Positions 1-9,382 of a stretch of 64,000 bases of DNA are shown here, piece after piece (position 1 is the first letter of the stretch; the number at the start of each line of letters is the position of its first letter). Source of the stretch: Entomomonas sp. E2T0 (GTDB taxonomy: Bacteria; Pseudomonadota; Gammaproteobacteria; Pseudomonadales; Pseudomonadaceae). Position numbers and translations under genes: made by a program. The stretch lies in contig NZ_CP094972.1 in the NCBI RefSeq assembly GCF_025985425.1, forward strand, positions 1,364,001-1,428,000, in the 5' to 3' direction. Under the pieces are notes generated by a model. That model searched no databases. It was not told the DNA's origin and saw only the letters and a list, made by a program, of their open reading frames with translations.

Positions 1-94
1 TATAAATTTCACGGCCATCTCTTAAGCTTTCTAAGAATTCTGCACCCGTAAAAGGACGTTTAGTATCTGCGCGATAATCTTCTGGTTTTTTCAT
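1..94 (-). CDS. hpaB: 4-hydroxyphenylacetate 3-monooxygenase, oxygenase subunit (5' fragment, cut by window edge)
   Basis: Reading leftward from an ATG at 94, 31 codons are open to the window edge. They give a start (MKKPEDYRADTKRPFTGAEF, then LESLRDGREIY) that I recognise as the conserved N-terminus of HpaB, the FADH2-using oxygenase that hydroxylates 4-hydroxyphenylacetate to 3,4-dihydroxyphenylacetate. A GGAG ribosome binding site sits about 9 bases before the ATG. The lower pathway genes hpaG-E-D-F-H-I lie 4-14 kb away on the same strand, which supports the call. Only about 6% of the expected roughly 520 residues is visible, so integrity of the gene and presence of hpaC cannot be judged. 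Confidence 0.85.
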   Translation of the reverse strand, partial: MKKPEDYRADTKRPFTGAEFLESLRDGREIY

Positions 95-339
95 TATTTG
101 TTAACTCCAATTTTATTTTTATTTGATTGCCTATTTATAATGCCTTGAGTTAATTTTAAAAAGAATGTTTTTTTCCTTGAAAAAATGGTACTTTTCATAA
201 AAAACAGCCAGTTTTTGTAATCTAATGTGAAATATTATTGATCTTGCGCATTGAATTAATTTTTTCTGATAGAATGGTAAATTAAAATAATGATGGAAAT
301 AAGAGCACTTGCTATTTATATAAAAATAAGGAGTTTAAA

Positions 340-1524
340 GTGTCTTCTTCAATTAAATTAGAACGTGGGATATCTGTTCCTTTCTTAGTTTTATTAGCAG
401 CATTGGTAGCTTTTGGGCCATTATCAATCGATATGTATTTGCCTAGTTTGCCGACTATTGCAGAAAACTTAGGTGCCTCTCAAGCAAAAGTACAGTGGAG
501 TATTAGTGGCTTTTTAGTAGGCTTTTGTATTGGTATGTTGTTTTATGGCCCTTTATCTGATCGGTACGGTCGTAAAACTATTTTAATTATTGGTATTTTC
601 CTATATTTATTAAGCAGTTTAGCTTGCTTTATGGCTGCCTCAGCAGACCAATTAGTTTTATTTCGGATTATTCAAGCTATTGGCGGTGGCGCTGCTTCGG
701 TATTAGCAAGGGCAATAGTACGAGACTTATTACCATTAGATAAAGCAGCGCATACCTTATCAATTATGCATGTTGTTACGATGATCGCGCCTTTAATAGC
801 ACCCTTAATAGGTGGCTATTTAATGTTATGGTTTGGTTGGCGCTCATTATTTTTAGTTTTATTTTTATTTGGCTTAGTATGTTTTATTTCAGTGTTATGT
901 ATTAAAGAAACGCATCCAGTAGAACGGCGAGGAGGGAGTATTGCTAAGGCTTTTAGTGCCTATTGGCATATTCTTTTAAATAAAAATGCGTTAGGTTATA
1001 TCCTATGTATGGGAATGACTTTTGCTGGTATGTTTGCTTATATTACAGGTTCTTCATTCGTTTTTATTAAGTATTTTGGTGTGCCAGACCAGTATTTTGG
1101 CTGGATTTTTGGTTTAAATATTATAGGGATTATGATTGTTACGTTTACTGCTAGTCATTTTGTTAAGCAGTATGGGCCTCGTCCTATTTTACGAATAGGA
1201 ACTACAATAGCTTGTTTAGCAGGTGCTTTTTTATTGGTAGTTGCCTATTTTGAGTGGGGTGGCATGTGGTCAATAATGTTATTTATATTTTGTTTTGTCT
1301 CTGTAACAGGAACAGTTGGTGCTAATTGTATTGCCTGTTTAATGTCTTTATATCCTAAGCAAGCAGGTGCAGCTTCTGCATTAGCGGTAGCTGCTCAATT
1401 TGGTTTAGGTTTTATTGCCAGTTTTGTAGTAGGTTTATTGCATTTCCATGGTGCTATGAATATGGCATTAGTGGTGGCTTTTTGTGGCTTTGCAGGTTTT
1501 ATGGCTTTGCGTATGGTTGATTAA
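340..1524 (+). CDS. Bcr/CflA-type multidrug efflux transporter (MFS)
   Basis: A 394-residue polytopic inner membrane protein of the major facilitator superfamily, drug:H+ antiporter group with 12 helices (Bcr/CflA family). The first helices carry the typical PLSIDMYLPSLP segment, and the motif A loop between helices 2 and 3 reads GPLSDRYGRK. A charged helix 4 segment (ARAIVRDLL) is also family-typical. The start is GTG at 340 with AAGGAG at 328-333. The gene is transcribed divergently from hpaB. Its stop lies only 2 bases from the stop of the convergent lipoprotein gene. Substrate is unknown; family members export bicyclomycin, chloramphenicol or sulfonamides. A role tied to the aromatic pathway is possible but not shown. 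Confidence 0.85.
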   Translation: MSSSIKLERGISVPFLVLLAALVAFGPLSIDMYLPSLPTIAENLGASQAKVQWSISGFLVGFCIGMLFYGPLSDRYGRKTILIIGIFLYLLSSLACFMAASADQLVLFRIIQAIGGGAASVLARAIVRDLLPLDKAAHTLSIMHVVTMIAPLIAPLIGGYLMLWFGWRSLFLVLFLFGLVCFISVLCIKETHPVERRGGSIAKAFSAYWHILLNKNALGYILCMGMTFAGMFAYITGSSFVFIKYFGVPDQYFGWIFGLNIIGIMIVTFTASHFVKQYGPRPILRIGTTIACLAGAFLLVVAYFEWGGMWSIMLFIFCFVSVTGTVGANCIACLMSLYPKQAGAASALAVAAQFGLGFIASFVVGLLHFHGAMNMALVVAFCGFAGFMALRMVD

Positions 1525-1526
1525 AC

Positions 1527-2150
1527 TCATACACCCAGTATCCATTCCCAAAAACCTTGTGGTTTCATGAGTTCTTCCTTGCAAGAACTGTATTGTGCGC
1601 CATAGTTGCTAGAGCGAGTTTTTACTTTTTGTGCTACACCTAGTAACCACGATTTGCTGTTATAGGTCTTACGCTTATAACCCCCCCAACCTTCGTGATA
1701 ATTTAAGTATTGGTTATAGGCATCCCATTTAGAAACACCATTAACTTTTTGTGTTTTATCCATATACCAGCCAATAAAGTCCATGCTATCGGCAAAATTA
1801 TTACGTTTAGCGCCAGAGTTACCAGTGTCCTTTATATAGTCATTCCATGTCATTGTTTGTGCTTGGGCAAAACCATAAGCGGTAGATACACGCCCCCAAG
1901 GAATAATCCATAAAATATATTTACGTGGTGGGAGAGCAGAACCATCAAATTTTGATTCTTGGTGCATAAAAGCCATAGGAACTTGTGGTGGAACGCCCCA
2001 TCTACGCTCAGTATTTAAAGAAGCCTTGTACCAATGACGTTTTTCTTTATAAATACTGCAGATATTATCAAGATTTTGAGGAGGGCGATCTGCACAGCCA
2101 GTTATAACAACTAATAATATAAGGGGTAATAGGTATTTTCCAATAGGCAT
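1527..2150 (-). CDS. Lipoprotein with lytic-transglycosylase-like fold
   Basis: A 207-residue protein with an N-terminal lipoprotein signal (lipobox VITGC, Cys about residue 19), so it should be membrane-anchored on the periplasmic side. The mature part contains MAFMHQESKFDG, where Glu is the candidate acid catalyst, followed by STAYGFAQAQ, like the G-Y-A/F-Q motif of soluble lytic transglycosylases (SLT, goose-lysozyme fold). This suggests cleavage of peptidoglycan glycan strands. The rest of the protein does not match a named MltA-G family that I can identify. A 7-base C tract at 1681-1687 encodes Trp-Gly-Gly in the C-terminal half. Activity is inferred from motifs only. Confidence 0.7.
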   Translation of the reverse strand: MPIGKYLLPLILLVVITGCADRPPQNLDNICSIYKEKRHWYKASLNTERRWGVPPQVPMAFMHQESKFDGSALPPRKYILWIIPWGRVSTAYGFAQAQTMTWNDYIKDTGNSGAKRNNFADSMDFIGWYMDKTQKVNGVSKWDAYNQYLNYHEGWGGYKRKTYNSKSWLLGVAQKVKTRSSNYGAQYSSCKEELMKPQGFWEWILGV

Positions 2151-2227
2151 GGGATCATTCCATTCTAGAATCTTTCGAACTAGCCAATTATCTTAACATG
2201 TTAGCGCTATATATGCAGAATATAAAC

Positions 2228-2259
2228 ATAAAAAAACCGCCAATTAGGCGGTTTTTTTG
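2228..2259 (-). terminator. Rho-independent terminator downstream of mqo
   Basis: Perfect stem ACCGCC/GGCGGT with a 5-base AATTA loop, extended by A and T runs on both sides. It sits 12 bases after the mqo stop. The A run on the plus strand gives a U run for leftward transcription, so it should end mqo. It could also act bidirectionally. Confidence 0.9.
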
Positions 2260-2270
2260 GGGAAATATGA

Positions 2271-3665
2271 TTAAACTTCAGCCAGTGAGTTTTCACTAGG
2301 GCGATCTATTTCTCTTAGTTCTACTTCACCACTTAATAATTCTTCTTCAAAAGCTTGTTTATCAATATTGCAGTTCAAGAAGTTTGCAATTAGATACATG
2401 TCTTTTTCAGCATTACCAAGGCATGAAGTACCACCAGGTGAAGGCGTCATATTAAATACAATACCTGTACCTGGATTAATTTTTGCTTCACCCATCATTA
2501 GTTTTTGTTGTTTTTTGTCGATCACTTGGGGACGAATACCACCAAAGCCGCGGGCAAATGTAATATCTTTAACTTCTAATGTAGGAATGATTTTCTTAAT
2601 TTCTTTTAAGAATAAGCGTTCACGTAAAAAAGGCACTTCATACATAAAGTTACGGAAGATATAACGACGTATATCGGAAACTTTAAGTAGTTTCCACAGT
2701 GCTTTCATAACACCACTGCTTAAACTAAATACTTTCCAGAAATCTAAGAAGGTTTTGAGGTTATGACGTTCTAAAACAGGTAATACTAATGCAGTAGGTC
2801 CAAAGCGAGTTTTGCCAGGCACTGAAACATCAGGGTCGCCATGTACTGCCGCAAATGGTAAATTAGGGTTTTGTACAGTATATACTTTACCTTGTAGCAG
2901 TTGCGGTGTGAAATAGTAAGAACCAGCCATTGGTAAACAGGCAAAGTCTTTACCATAACCCATTTGGTGAGCAAATAATAAGGAGTGTCCACCTGCGGCG
3001 ACTACTATATATTTTGCTTCCATTACACCAGCATTTTCAGTATGTACTTGGAAAATGTCACCAACTTTTTCAATTTTAGTGACAGGCGTAGCTAGCATGA
3101 CATCACAGGTTTGGTTTTTAGTCTCAGAGAATTTTTTGGCGTTTTTAATAAAGGATTCAGAGAGGGTATGGTAGTTACAAGCGGTATATTCATCAGTAGC
3201 ACCAAGTGCATAAATTTCTTCTGATTCAGGTCTACCCTCTACAATTTTGGGTTCTATTTCGGCTATTCCCTCACGCCCTAGCTCTTTCAGATTTGGGTAC
3301 AGCTCTTTAAAAGTCTTAAACCTTTCACGTAAAGAATCACATTCTGTCTTTCCTACACCTAACACCATTTTAGGGTATTTTGAAATGATGTTATCACGTT
3401 CTTCAGCAGGCAATTTAGTGGCATAGTTTACAATCATACAAGCAGTGCGTTTAGTAACACGTGCTTTTTCTAATGTGTAATTGGTTTCTATGTCGCCTTG
3501 GTGAATGGTTTGGCTATTGTTACAACTTTTCGAGTTAACTGCTGCTACTTGGGGGTACTTTTCTAAAAGACCAATAGCTTGAAGGTCTGTAAAGCGGCTT
3601 AGTTGATATAGCAGCGCTGTACCAGAAACACCACCACCAATGATTAGCACGTCATACGTTTTCAT
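2271..3665 (-). CDS. mqo: Malate:quinone oxidoreductase, short (epsilonproteobacterial-like) type
   Basis: A 464-residue FAD-dependent oxidoreductase with an N-terminal dinucleotide-binding motif (IIGGGVSGTA). Several stretches match my memory of the Helicobacter/Campylobacter type of Mqo: NNSQTIHQGDIETNYT, LGVGKTEC, LPMAGSYYFTP, VYTVQNPNLPFAAVHGDPD, TRFGPTALVLP and FNMTPSPGGTSCLGNA. Mqo oxidises malate to oxaloacetate at the membrane and passes electrons to quinone, a TCA cycle step. The Pseudomonas Mqo I know is near 500 residues with a different N-terminus, so this is the other lineage. It is a single gene with its own terminator. Confidence in the exact substrate is moderate. Confidence 0.8.
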   Translation of the reverse strand: MKTYDVLIIGGGVSGTALLYQLSRFTDLQAIGLLEKYPQVAAVNSKSCNNSQTIHQGDIETNYTLEKARVTKRTACMIVNYATKLPAEERDNIISKYPKMVLGVGKTECDSLRERFKTFKELYPNLKELGREGIAEIEPKIVEGRPESEEIYALGATDEYTACNYHTLSESFIKNAKKFSETKNQTCDVMLATPVTKIEKVGDIFQVHTENAGVMEAKYIVVAAGGHSLLFAHQMGYGKDFACLPMAGSYYFTPQLLQGKVYTVQNPNLPFAAVHGDPDVSVPGKTRFGPTALVLPVLERHNLKTFLDFWKVFSLSSGVMKALWKLLKVSDIRRYIFRNFMYEVPFLRERLFLKEIKKIIPTLEVKDITFARGFGGIRPQVIDKKQQKLMMGEAKINPGTGIVFNMTPSPGGTSCLGNAEKDMYLIANFLNCNIDKQAFEEELLSGEVELREIDRPSENSLAEV

Positions 3666-4004
3666 ATGCTCGTCACACTCTTATTTATTAGTAAATTAAT
3701 AAGCTACTATCTTGCTGGCTAAGCAAATAGTTAATTTTTGTTTGTGTAGATGTTTTATAAATAAACTACGTTTTATACTGACAATAGAAAACGAGAAAAT
3801 ATCCATTGTTTTTTTTAAAACGACCATTTCTAAAAAACATGGCTGTAGATTATACCGATGAAATGCTATGTAGGTCTATTTGTTATACAAAATATCTTCA
3901 ATAAATTAATTAAAATATATTTTGTATAGTTTTTATTAAGGTAATATAGAGGTTATGTGATTATACTACAGCAAGTGTGAATAGTTTACTTGGAGACTTT
4001 TGAA
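3666..4004. other. AT-rich intergenic region between mqo and the YajG-like gene
   Basis: This 339-base gap is strongly AT-rich and lies between divergent genes, so it must hold both promoters. I found no convincing -35/-10 pair, no open reading frame with a ribosome binding site, and no tRNA. The only clear signal is GGAG at 3992-3995 before the plus-strand gene. Confidence 0.6.
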
Positions 4005-4574
4005 ATGATATTTCGGCAAGGATTATTAGTGTGTTTAATGTCAGTAGGTTTATTAACAGGTTGTGCATTAAGCCCACAACAATTAACGCCTAATCCGATA
4101 ATTACGCAGGCTTTACCTCAGGTAGGGCATGGTCAAACGGTTAATGTAAAAGTAACAGATAGTCGTAGCACAGAGATTATAGGTACACGTGGTGGATTAT
4201 ATGCTTCTACCAGTAACATTAACTTACAAGCTAATGATATTGTGCCAAAATTACAGCAGCAAGCTGAGCAAGCATTAACTAATATGGGATATAAACCACA
4301 AACAGGTGGTGATATAACATTAAATATTATTATTGATAGTATTACTTATCAGGCTACTGATAGCTCATTGGCTAATGGGGCAGATATAAAAGCCGTATTG
4401 CGTTCACAATTACAGACACCTAGCAAAACCTATAATGGGCGTTATACATCGAGTGTTTCACAAAGTTTTGCTTCTGCACCTAGCTTAGAAACTAATAATA
4501 AATTAGTAGCAGAAGTGTTAACCAATGCATTGACTAGTTTATTTAAAGATTCTCATTTAACTGACGCAATGTAA
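4005..4574 (+). CDS. YajG-like lipoprotein
   Basis: A 189-residue lipoprotein with lipobox LLTGC. After it come features of the YajG family: ALSPQQLTPNP near the N-terminus, VNVKVTDSRS, and a middle part resembling the NLQANDIVPKLQQQAEQALTNMGY type of helix. Family members are outer-membrane-directed lipoproteins without an established activity. The longer reading frame opens with TTG at 3990, but ATG at 4005 has GGAG 9 bases upstream and begins a proper signal peptide, so I chose it. The gene is monocistronic and closed by a strong hairpin at 4590-4631. Confidence 0.7.
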   Translation: MIFRQGLLVCLMSVGLLTGCALSPQQLTPNPIITQALPQVGHGQTVNVKVTDSRSTEIIGTRGGLYASTSNINLQANDIVPKLQQQAEQALTNMGYKPQTGGDITLNIIIDSITYQATDSSLANGADIKAVLRSQLQTPSKTYNGRYTSSVSQSFASAPSLETNNKLVAEVLTNALTSLFKDSHLTDAM

Positions 4575-4589
4575 TGGTTGTATAGTTAT

Positions 4590-4631
4590 AAAAAAAGCCA
4601 TGATAGCTTACTGACTATCATGGCTTTTTTG
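4590..4631. terminator. Bidirectional terminator between the YajG-like gene and hpaI
   Basis: Stem AAAAAAGCCATGATAG paired with CTATCATGGCTTTTTT around an 8-base loop. It has T runs in both directions, so it can end the plus-strand lipoprotein gene and transcripts leaving hpaI. Confidence 0.9.
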
Positions 4632-4641
4632 TTACAAGAGG

Positions 4642-4748
4642 TATAGGTTATTGCTATACAATTTTAGACGAGGCGAATGGCTGAAGACAGTACAACTAGT
4701 ACGGCAAAGTCATTCAACGACGTATAAAAATGTAGGGCAATAGCTATA
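4642..4748. repeat. 107-bp imperfect palindromic repeat, copy 1
   Basis: The reverse complement of this segment aligns with 9806-9911 at roughly 85% identity by hand alignment. Shared blocks include TATTGCCCTACA, GTTGAATGACTTTGC, TACTAGTTGTA, TGTCTTCAG and GTCTAAAATTGTATAG. The element is itself palindromic: its ends are 28-29 base imperfect inverted repeats and the similarity continues to the centre (GTACAACTAGTAC). It lies directly after the hpaI stop codon. No coding capacity and no obvious target duplication were seen. It resembles a MITE or a structured extragenic repeat. Confidence 0.85.
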
Positions 4749-4749
4749 T

Positions 4750-5550
4750 CTAGTAAACACCACCGCTTTGTGTGGTAGTGGTTTTACCTTTGAATTCATC
4801 AGCTAGGTTTTTTAATGATTGCATAAAAATACTAGTATCAGTACCTACAGCTACAAAGTTACAGCCTAGTTCAATATAACGTTTAGCCAATGTTTTATCA
4901 GCCATTAAAATACCAGACGCTTTACCTGCTCGTTTTATACGTTTAAAAGCATCTTCAATAGCATTTTGTACATCAGGGTGTTTAGGGTTGCCTAAGTGCC
5001 CTAATGAAGCGGATAAATCAGCAGGACCAATGAATACACCATCGACACCTTCAGTATTGATGATAGCATCTAAGTTATTTAAGCCTGCTTTTGTTTCAAT
5101 CTGAACTAATAAGCAAAGTTCATCACCTGCTTTATGTAAGTAGTCAGGTACGGTATTCCAACGAGAAGCACGGGCTAGCGCACTACCTACGCCACGAATG
5201 CCTTTTGGTGGATAGTGCATGGCTTTGACAAGTTCAGCTGCTTGTTCTGCCGTATCAACCATTGGAATTAATAAAGTTTGCGCACCAATATCTAGTAATT
5301 GTTTAATAATGGCTGTATCACCGATACGAGGACGAATCACAGGTTGACTTGTATAAGGGGCAATGGCCTGTAATTGCTCAAGTAGCGTGCGTAGATCATT
5401 AGGTGCATGTTCGCCATCTAGTAATAACCAATCAAAATCTGCATTGGCTGCTAATTCAGCTGTATAGGCATTCGCTAATCCCAACCATAAACCAATAATT
5501 GGTTCACCGCTTTGTAAGCGTCTTTTAAAATGATTAACAGGGAGTTCCAT
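4750..5550 (-). CDS. hpaI: 4-hydroxy-2-oxoheptanedioate aldolase
   Basis: A 266-residue class II aldolase of the HpcH/HpaI family, the last step of homoprotocatechuate degradation. It splits 4-hydroxy-2-oxoheptanedioate into pyruvate and succinic semialdehyde. Visible family motifs are [27 protein letters not shown] (with the His/Asp/Glu region), VRPRIGD-like [13 protein letters not shown]-like [10 protein letters not shown] (metal-binding Glu), [12 protein letters not shown] (metal-binding Asp) and the GTD loop. Length matches the family. It is 24 bases downstream of hpaH in the same direction, forming the last gene of a transporter-hpaH-hpaI unit. The stop codon abuts palindromic repeat copy 1. 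Confidence 0.93.
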   Translation of the reverse strand: MELPVNHFKRRLQSGEPIIGLWLGLANAYTAELAANADFDWLLLDGEHAPNDLRTLLEQLQAIAPYTSQPVIRPRIGDTAIIKQLLDIGAQTLLIPMVDTAEQAAELVKAMHYPPKGIRGVGSALARASRWNTVPDYLHKAGDELCLLVQIETKAGLNNLDAIINTEGVDGVFIGPADLSASLGHLGNPKHPDVQNAIEDAFKRIKRAGKASGILMADKTLAKRYIELGCNFVAVGTDTSIFMQSLKNLADEFKGKTTTTQSGGVY

Positions 5551-5574
5551 TATATTTTCCTAGTTTTAGTGATA

Positions 5575-6378
5575 TTAAACAAAACGACATGCAATAGAGC
5601 CCAATGGACCATATTCAACATGGAAAGTATCACCAGGGTTGGCATCAACGGGACGAGTAAATGAACCACCCAATACAATTTCTCCTGCATTAAGTGTTAC
5701 TCCATAAGGTGATAATTTATTAGCAAGCCATGCTACACCTTTAGCGGGATGATTAAGTACTGCTACAGATACACCTGACTCTTCAACCACACCATTTTTA
5801 TAGAGAATACCTGGGATTGAACGTAAATCTATATCCATTGGTCGAATGGGGCGACCGCCTAAAATAATACCTGCATTTGCCGCATTGTCAGAAATAGTAT
5901 CAAATACTTTGCGGGTTACTTTAGTTTCTGGATCAACACGTTGAATACGAGCATCAATAATTTCTAAGGCAGGTACTACATATTTGGTGGCATCTAATAC
6001 ATCAAAAATAGTACAGTTTGGCCCACGCAATGGTTTTTCAAGAATAAAAGCTAATTCAACTTCAATACGAGGTACGATAAAACGACTATGTGGAATATCC
6101 GTACCTTCTTCAAATAACATATCATCTAATAACGTACCATAATCAGGTTCTGTAATATTAGAAGACATTTGCATAGCACGAGAAGTTAAACCAATTTTAT
6201 GCCCAATCATTTTACGGCCATCATTAATTTTTTTCTCAACCCATGCTTGTTGAATAGCATAAGCATCTTCAATGGTCATATCTGGATGTTGAAGAGAGAG
6301 CTGTTTTATTTGAGTACTGTTACGTTCAGCTTCATCTAAACGTTCTACTGCTTCTTGAATAGATTTATTATCGATCAT
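5575..6378 (-). CDS. hpaH: 2-oxo-hept-4-ene-1,7-dioate hydratase
   Basis: A 267-residue hydratase of the fumarylacetoacetate-hydrolase-like/4-oxalocrotonate decarboxylase group. It adds water to 2-oxohept-ene-1,7-dioate to give the aldolase substrate of HpaI. Recognisable parts are the N-terminal [27 protein letters not shown], the metal-binding [11 protein letters not shown] (Glu-x-Glu), and the C-terminal [13 protein letters not shown] with the following [14 protein letters not shown]. Position between a transporter and hpaI supports the pathway role. Length is normal for the family. Confidence 0.92.
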   Translation of the reverse strand: MIDNKSIQEAVERLDEAERNSTQIKQLSLQHPDMTIEDAYAIQQAWVEKKINDGRKMIGHKIGLTSRAMQMSSNITEPDYGTLLDDMLFEEGTDIPHSRFIVPRIEVELAFILEKPLRGPNCTIFDVLDATKYVVPALEIIDARIQRVDPETKVTRKVFDTISDNAANAGIILGGRPIRPMDIDLRSIPGILYKNGVVEESGVSVAVLNHPAKGVAWLANKLSPYGVTLNAGEIVLGGSFTRPVDANPGDTFHVEYGPLGSIACRFV

Positions 6379-6388
6379 TATTTTTTCC

Positions 6389-7672
6389 TTAATGTTTCAA
6401 AGAGCGTGCAGGGATTAATAATACCAGTAAAGCACCTAAAGCAATAAGTATTGCCAGAATATAAAGACCTATACTGGTGGAACCTGTGTTGGTTTTTACC
6501 CAGCCAATTAAATAAGGGGCTAGGAATGAAGCCAGATTACCTAATGAGCTGACTAAAGCAATGCCAACAGCTGCATTTTGGTTACTTAGAAATGCCGGTG
6601 GAATTTGCCAGAACATAGGTAGTGCTGTACCTACCCCCATTGTGGCGACGCTTAGGAACAACATTAATATAACTAAGTTGTCAGTAAATAATCCAGCGCC
6701 AATAAAGCCAAAGGTTACCATGAATAATGGGACAATCAAATGCCACCGGCGTTCATTATTTCTATCTGCTGAAGCACCTGTAGCAATCATAAATACACAG
6801 GCCAGTATCCAAGGGATAGCAGTTAATAAGCCAACGTGAGTCTTATTTTCAACACCTGTGGTGGAAATCAAATCAGGCATCCAAAAGTTTACTGCATTCA
6901 TTCCTAACATTACGGCAGAATATATGCCAAATAATATATACAGCTTAGGTTCTTTAATAAATTCTATAAGAGAGTTGGTACTGCTTTCTTTTTTACCCTC
7001 TTCACTATGCAATTCTTTTTCAAGTTGTAGTTTTTCGTCTTGGGTTAGCCAGTTAACATGTTTATAGCTGTCAGGAAGACAAACAAGCACTACTGCACCT
7101 AATATAACAACGGGTAAACCTTCCAGTAGTAACATCCACTGCCAACCATGCAAGCCAGCAGAACTATGGAAAGTTTGAATAATCCAACCTGATAGTGGCC
7201 CACCAAAAATACTGGCCATAGGTACTGCTAAGGTAAACATGGCAGTGATCTTGCCACGATAGCGAGCAGGGAACCAACGATTGATATAAACTAAGATGCC
7301 AGGAAAGAAACCAGCCTCTGCCATACCTAATAAGAAACGTAGTACATAGAATTGCGTACTATTTTGGGCAAACATCATGCCTGTTGAGCAGATTCCCCAA
7401 AATAACATCATAAAGGCAATCCAGCGTCTTGGGCCAAATTTATCTAGCAACATATTACTAGGAACGCCAAAGATCATGTAAGAGATAAAAAACAGACCTG
7501 CCCCAAAACCATACATAGCATCTGTGAGGCCAAGATCAATACTCATTGTACCTTTCGCGAAACCAATATTAACTCGGTCAAGATGAGCAAATATATAACA
7601 GATGAGGAGTAAAGGGACTATACGTAAGGTGATCGTACGAATAGTATGATTCGTAGTGACATGTGCATTCAT
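6389..7672 (-). CDS. HpaX-like MFS transporter, copy 2 (probable aromatic acid uptake)
   Basis: A 427-residue, 12-helix MFS protein of the anion:cation symporter group, closely similar to the neighbouring gene at 8005-9303. Shared segments include [33 protein letters not shown], the [18 protein letters not shown] loop and [10 protein letters not shown]. HpaX of enteric bacteria, the 4-hydroxyphenylacetate importer, shares the FLDRINIGFA and EAGFLPGILLYLTYWFP features. The gene is 10 bases upstream of hpaH, so it is likely cotranscribed with hpaH and hpaI. It may take up a different phenylacetate from its paralog. A GGGAG site lies about 10 bases before the chosen ATG. Confidence 0.8.
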   Translation of the reverse strand: MNAHVTTNHTIRTITLRIVPLLLICYIFAHLDRVNIGFAKGTMSIDLGLTDAMYGFGAGLFFISYMIFGVPSNMLLDKFGPRRWIAFMMLFWGICSTGMMFAQNSTQFYVLRFLLGMAEAGFFPGILVYINRWFPARYRGKITAMFTLAVPMASIFGGPLSGWIIQTFHSSAGLHGWQWMLLLEGLPVVILGAVVLVCLPDSYKHVNWLTQDEKLQLEKELHSEEGKKESSTNSLIEFIKEPKLYILFGIYSAVMLGMNAVNFWMPDLISTTGVENKTHVGLLTAIPWILACVFMIATGASADRNNERRWHLIVPLFMVTFGFIGAGLFTDNLVILMLFLSVATMGVGTALPMFWQIPPAFLSNQNAAVGIALVSSLGNLASFLAPYLIGWVKTNTGSTSIGLYILAILIALGALLVLLIPARSLKH

Positions 7673-8004
7673 GCAGTGATGGCTCCCATTATTTTTTATT
7701 TTAAAAATTTAATGAAGTTTTATTGTTATGACTGATCTTGGTAGAACTACATAAAGTAGTAATAATTACTCTAATTTGCTAAACCAAGCGTTATATTTCT
7801 TATAAGTATATTTTTTGAAAACAGATTATTTAAGGACTCACAAAGTAAGTGTTGCATAGCTATTACCTTTTATTTTTATTAGTAAATTAATAGTGAATTT
7901 ATAAAACTTTGACATGAATCAGTTATTTTGTCAATTAATTAAATGTTATAAAAAAGGCCATTTAGCGGGTTAACTAAATGACCTTTTAATAACACTTTAG
8001 AAGT
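7673..8004. other. Intergenic region between the two HpaX-like genes
   Basis: This 332-base gap contains the terminator of the upstream transporter at 7951-7988. The remaining roughly 280 AT-rich bases presumably hold the promoter for the second transporter, hpaH and hpaI. I could not assign a promoter or operator with confidence, and no open reading frame stands out. Confidence 0.5.
7951..7988 (-). terminator. Terminator after the first HpaX-like gene
   Basis: Stem AAAAGGCCATTTAG with CTAAATGACCTTTT (one C/A mismatch) and an 8-base loop. For leftward transcription it ends in a T run. It lies 17 bases beyond the transporter stop and separates hpaF-hpaX from the second transporter unit. Confidence 0.8.
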
Positions 8005-9303
8005 TTAATGTGTGTTGGCTGCTTGCTGTTGTGGTGGATTTATTAGCAGTACTAAACCTGCACCACAAACAATTAATAAGGCCAAAATATATAAGCCAAT
8101 ACTGGGTGAGCCTCCAGTCATATCTTTTACCCAACCAATTAAGTAAGGTGCAAGGAATCCAGCAAGATTACCTAGTGAACTGACTAAAGCAATACCTGCA
8201 ATGGCATCTTTACTGGTTAAGAACATGGGCGGAATTTGCCAAAACATTGGTAATGCAGTGGCTGCACCCATAATAGAGATACTTAAGAAAGTCACCACTA
8301 GCACAGTGCTATGGGTAAATAGTCCTGTACCAATAAAGCCAATAGCAGCCATCAGTAATGGCACTATTAAGTGCCAACGGCGCTCATTGTGCCGATCAGC
8401 AGACATACCTGTAACAATCATAAAAATACAAGATAAGCCCCAACAGAAAGAGGTGAGTAAACCTACCGTTGTTTCAGTTTCTACACCACTGCTTTTAATT
8501 AAGTTTGGCATCCAAAAATTATTGGCATTAATGCCAAGCATTACAGCAAAATAGATACCAAATAGTAACCATAATTTAGCATCTTTAATAAAGGCTAATA
8601 ATGGCATATTGGCTTTTGCTGATTCCTCATGATGTTGTTCATAATCTAATTGCTGTTTTTCTTCATCCGTTAACCATTGTACATCTTTATAATGATCTGG
8701 CAGGTAGCACATAATGACGATGCCTAATAACACAACAGGTAGCCCTTCTAGTAAGAACATCCATTGCCAACCATGCATGCCGGATGAACCATGGAAGAAG
8801 TCGATAATCCAACCAGAAATAGGAGCGCCTAATACGCTGGCAAGAGGAACTGCTAGGGTAAACATGGCGGTGATTTTGCCACGACGACGGGAGGGAAACC
8901 AACGATTAATATAAATAAGAATACCAGGAAAAAAGCCTGCTTCTGCTACACCCAGTAAAAATCTGAGAATATAAAATTCAACATGGTTACTGATAAACAT
9001 AGTAGCGGTTGAGAGTAGTCCCCATATTACCATGATTAAGGCAATCCAACGGCGAGGCCCAAACTTTTCTAACATCATATTGCTGGGTACACCAAACAAC
9101 ATATAGGCGATAAAAAATAATCCTGCTCCTGTCCCATACATTGTATGAGTTAGCCCTAAGTCAAGACTCATAGAGTCTTTAGCAAAACCAATATTGACTC
9201 GGTCAAGATGGGCGAATACATAGCAGATTAACAATAAAGGAATTAAGCGCAATGTGATATTGCGCACAACCTTGTCACTCACAGGTTTTATATTTGTGTT
9301 CAT
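8005..9303 (-). CDS. hpaX: HpaX-like MFS transporter, copy 1 (probable 4-hydroxyphenylacetate permease)
   Basis: A 432-residue MFS anion:cation symporter with 12 predicted helices and the HpaX-type segments [39 protein letters not shown] and [23 protein letters not shown]. It follows hpaF by 79 bases on the same strand and ends in a terminator, so hpaF-hpaX look like one unit. It is a close paralog of the gene at 6389-7672, and the two are in tandem. Which of the two is the true HpaX cannot be decided from sequence. Confidence 0.78.
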   Translation of the reverse strand: MNTNIKPVSDKVVRNITLRLIPLLLICYVFAHLDRVNIGFAKDSMSLDLGLTHTMYGTGAGLFFIAYMLFGVPSNMMLEKFGPRRWIALIMVIWGLLSTATMFISNHVEFYILRFLLGVAEAGFFPGILIYINRWFPSRRRGKITAMFTLAVPLASVLGAPISGWIIDFFHGSSGMHGWQWMFLLEGLPVVLLGIVIMCYLPDHYKDVQWLTDEEKQQLDYEQHHEESAKANMPLLAFIKDAKLWLLFGIYFAVMLGINANNFWMPNLIKSSGVETETTVGLLTSFCWGLSCIFMIVTGMSADRHNERRWHLIVPLLMAAIGFIGTGLFTHSTVLVVTFLSISIMGAATALPMFWQIPPMFLTSKDAIAGIALVSSLGNLAGFLAPYLIGWVKDMTGGSPSIGLYILALLIVCGAGLVLLINPPQQQAANTH

Positions 9304-9382
9304 AATCCAGTTATCTTGTAGTTGTTATAAAAAACTAAATATTGTGTTTATTATGTTGGTAAATACAGGTTAATGAGCCATG

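Noticed and set aside
1527-2150. Assigning the lipoprotein to a named Mlt enzyme
   Set aside because: Only the Glu and YGFAQ-like motifs match; overall sequence does not resemble a specific Mlt that I can name.
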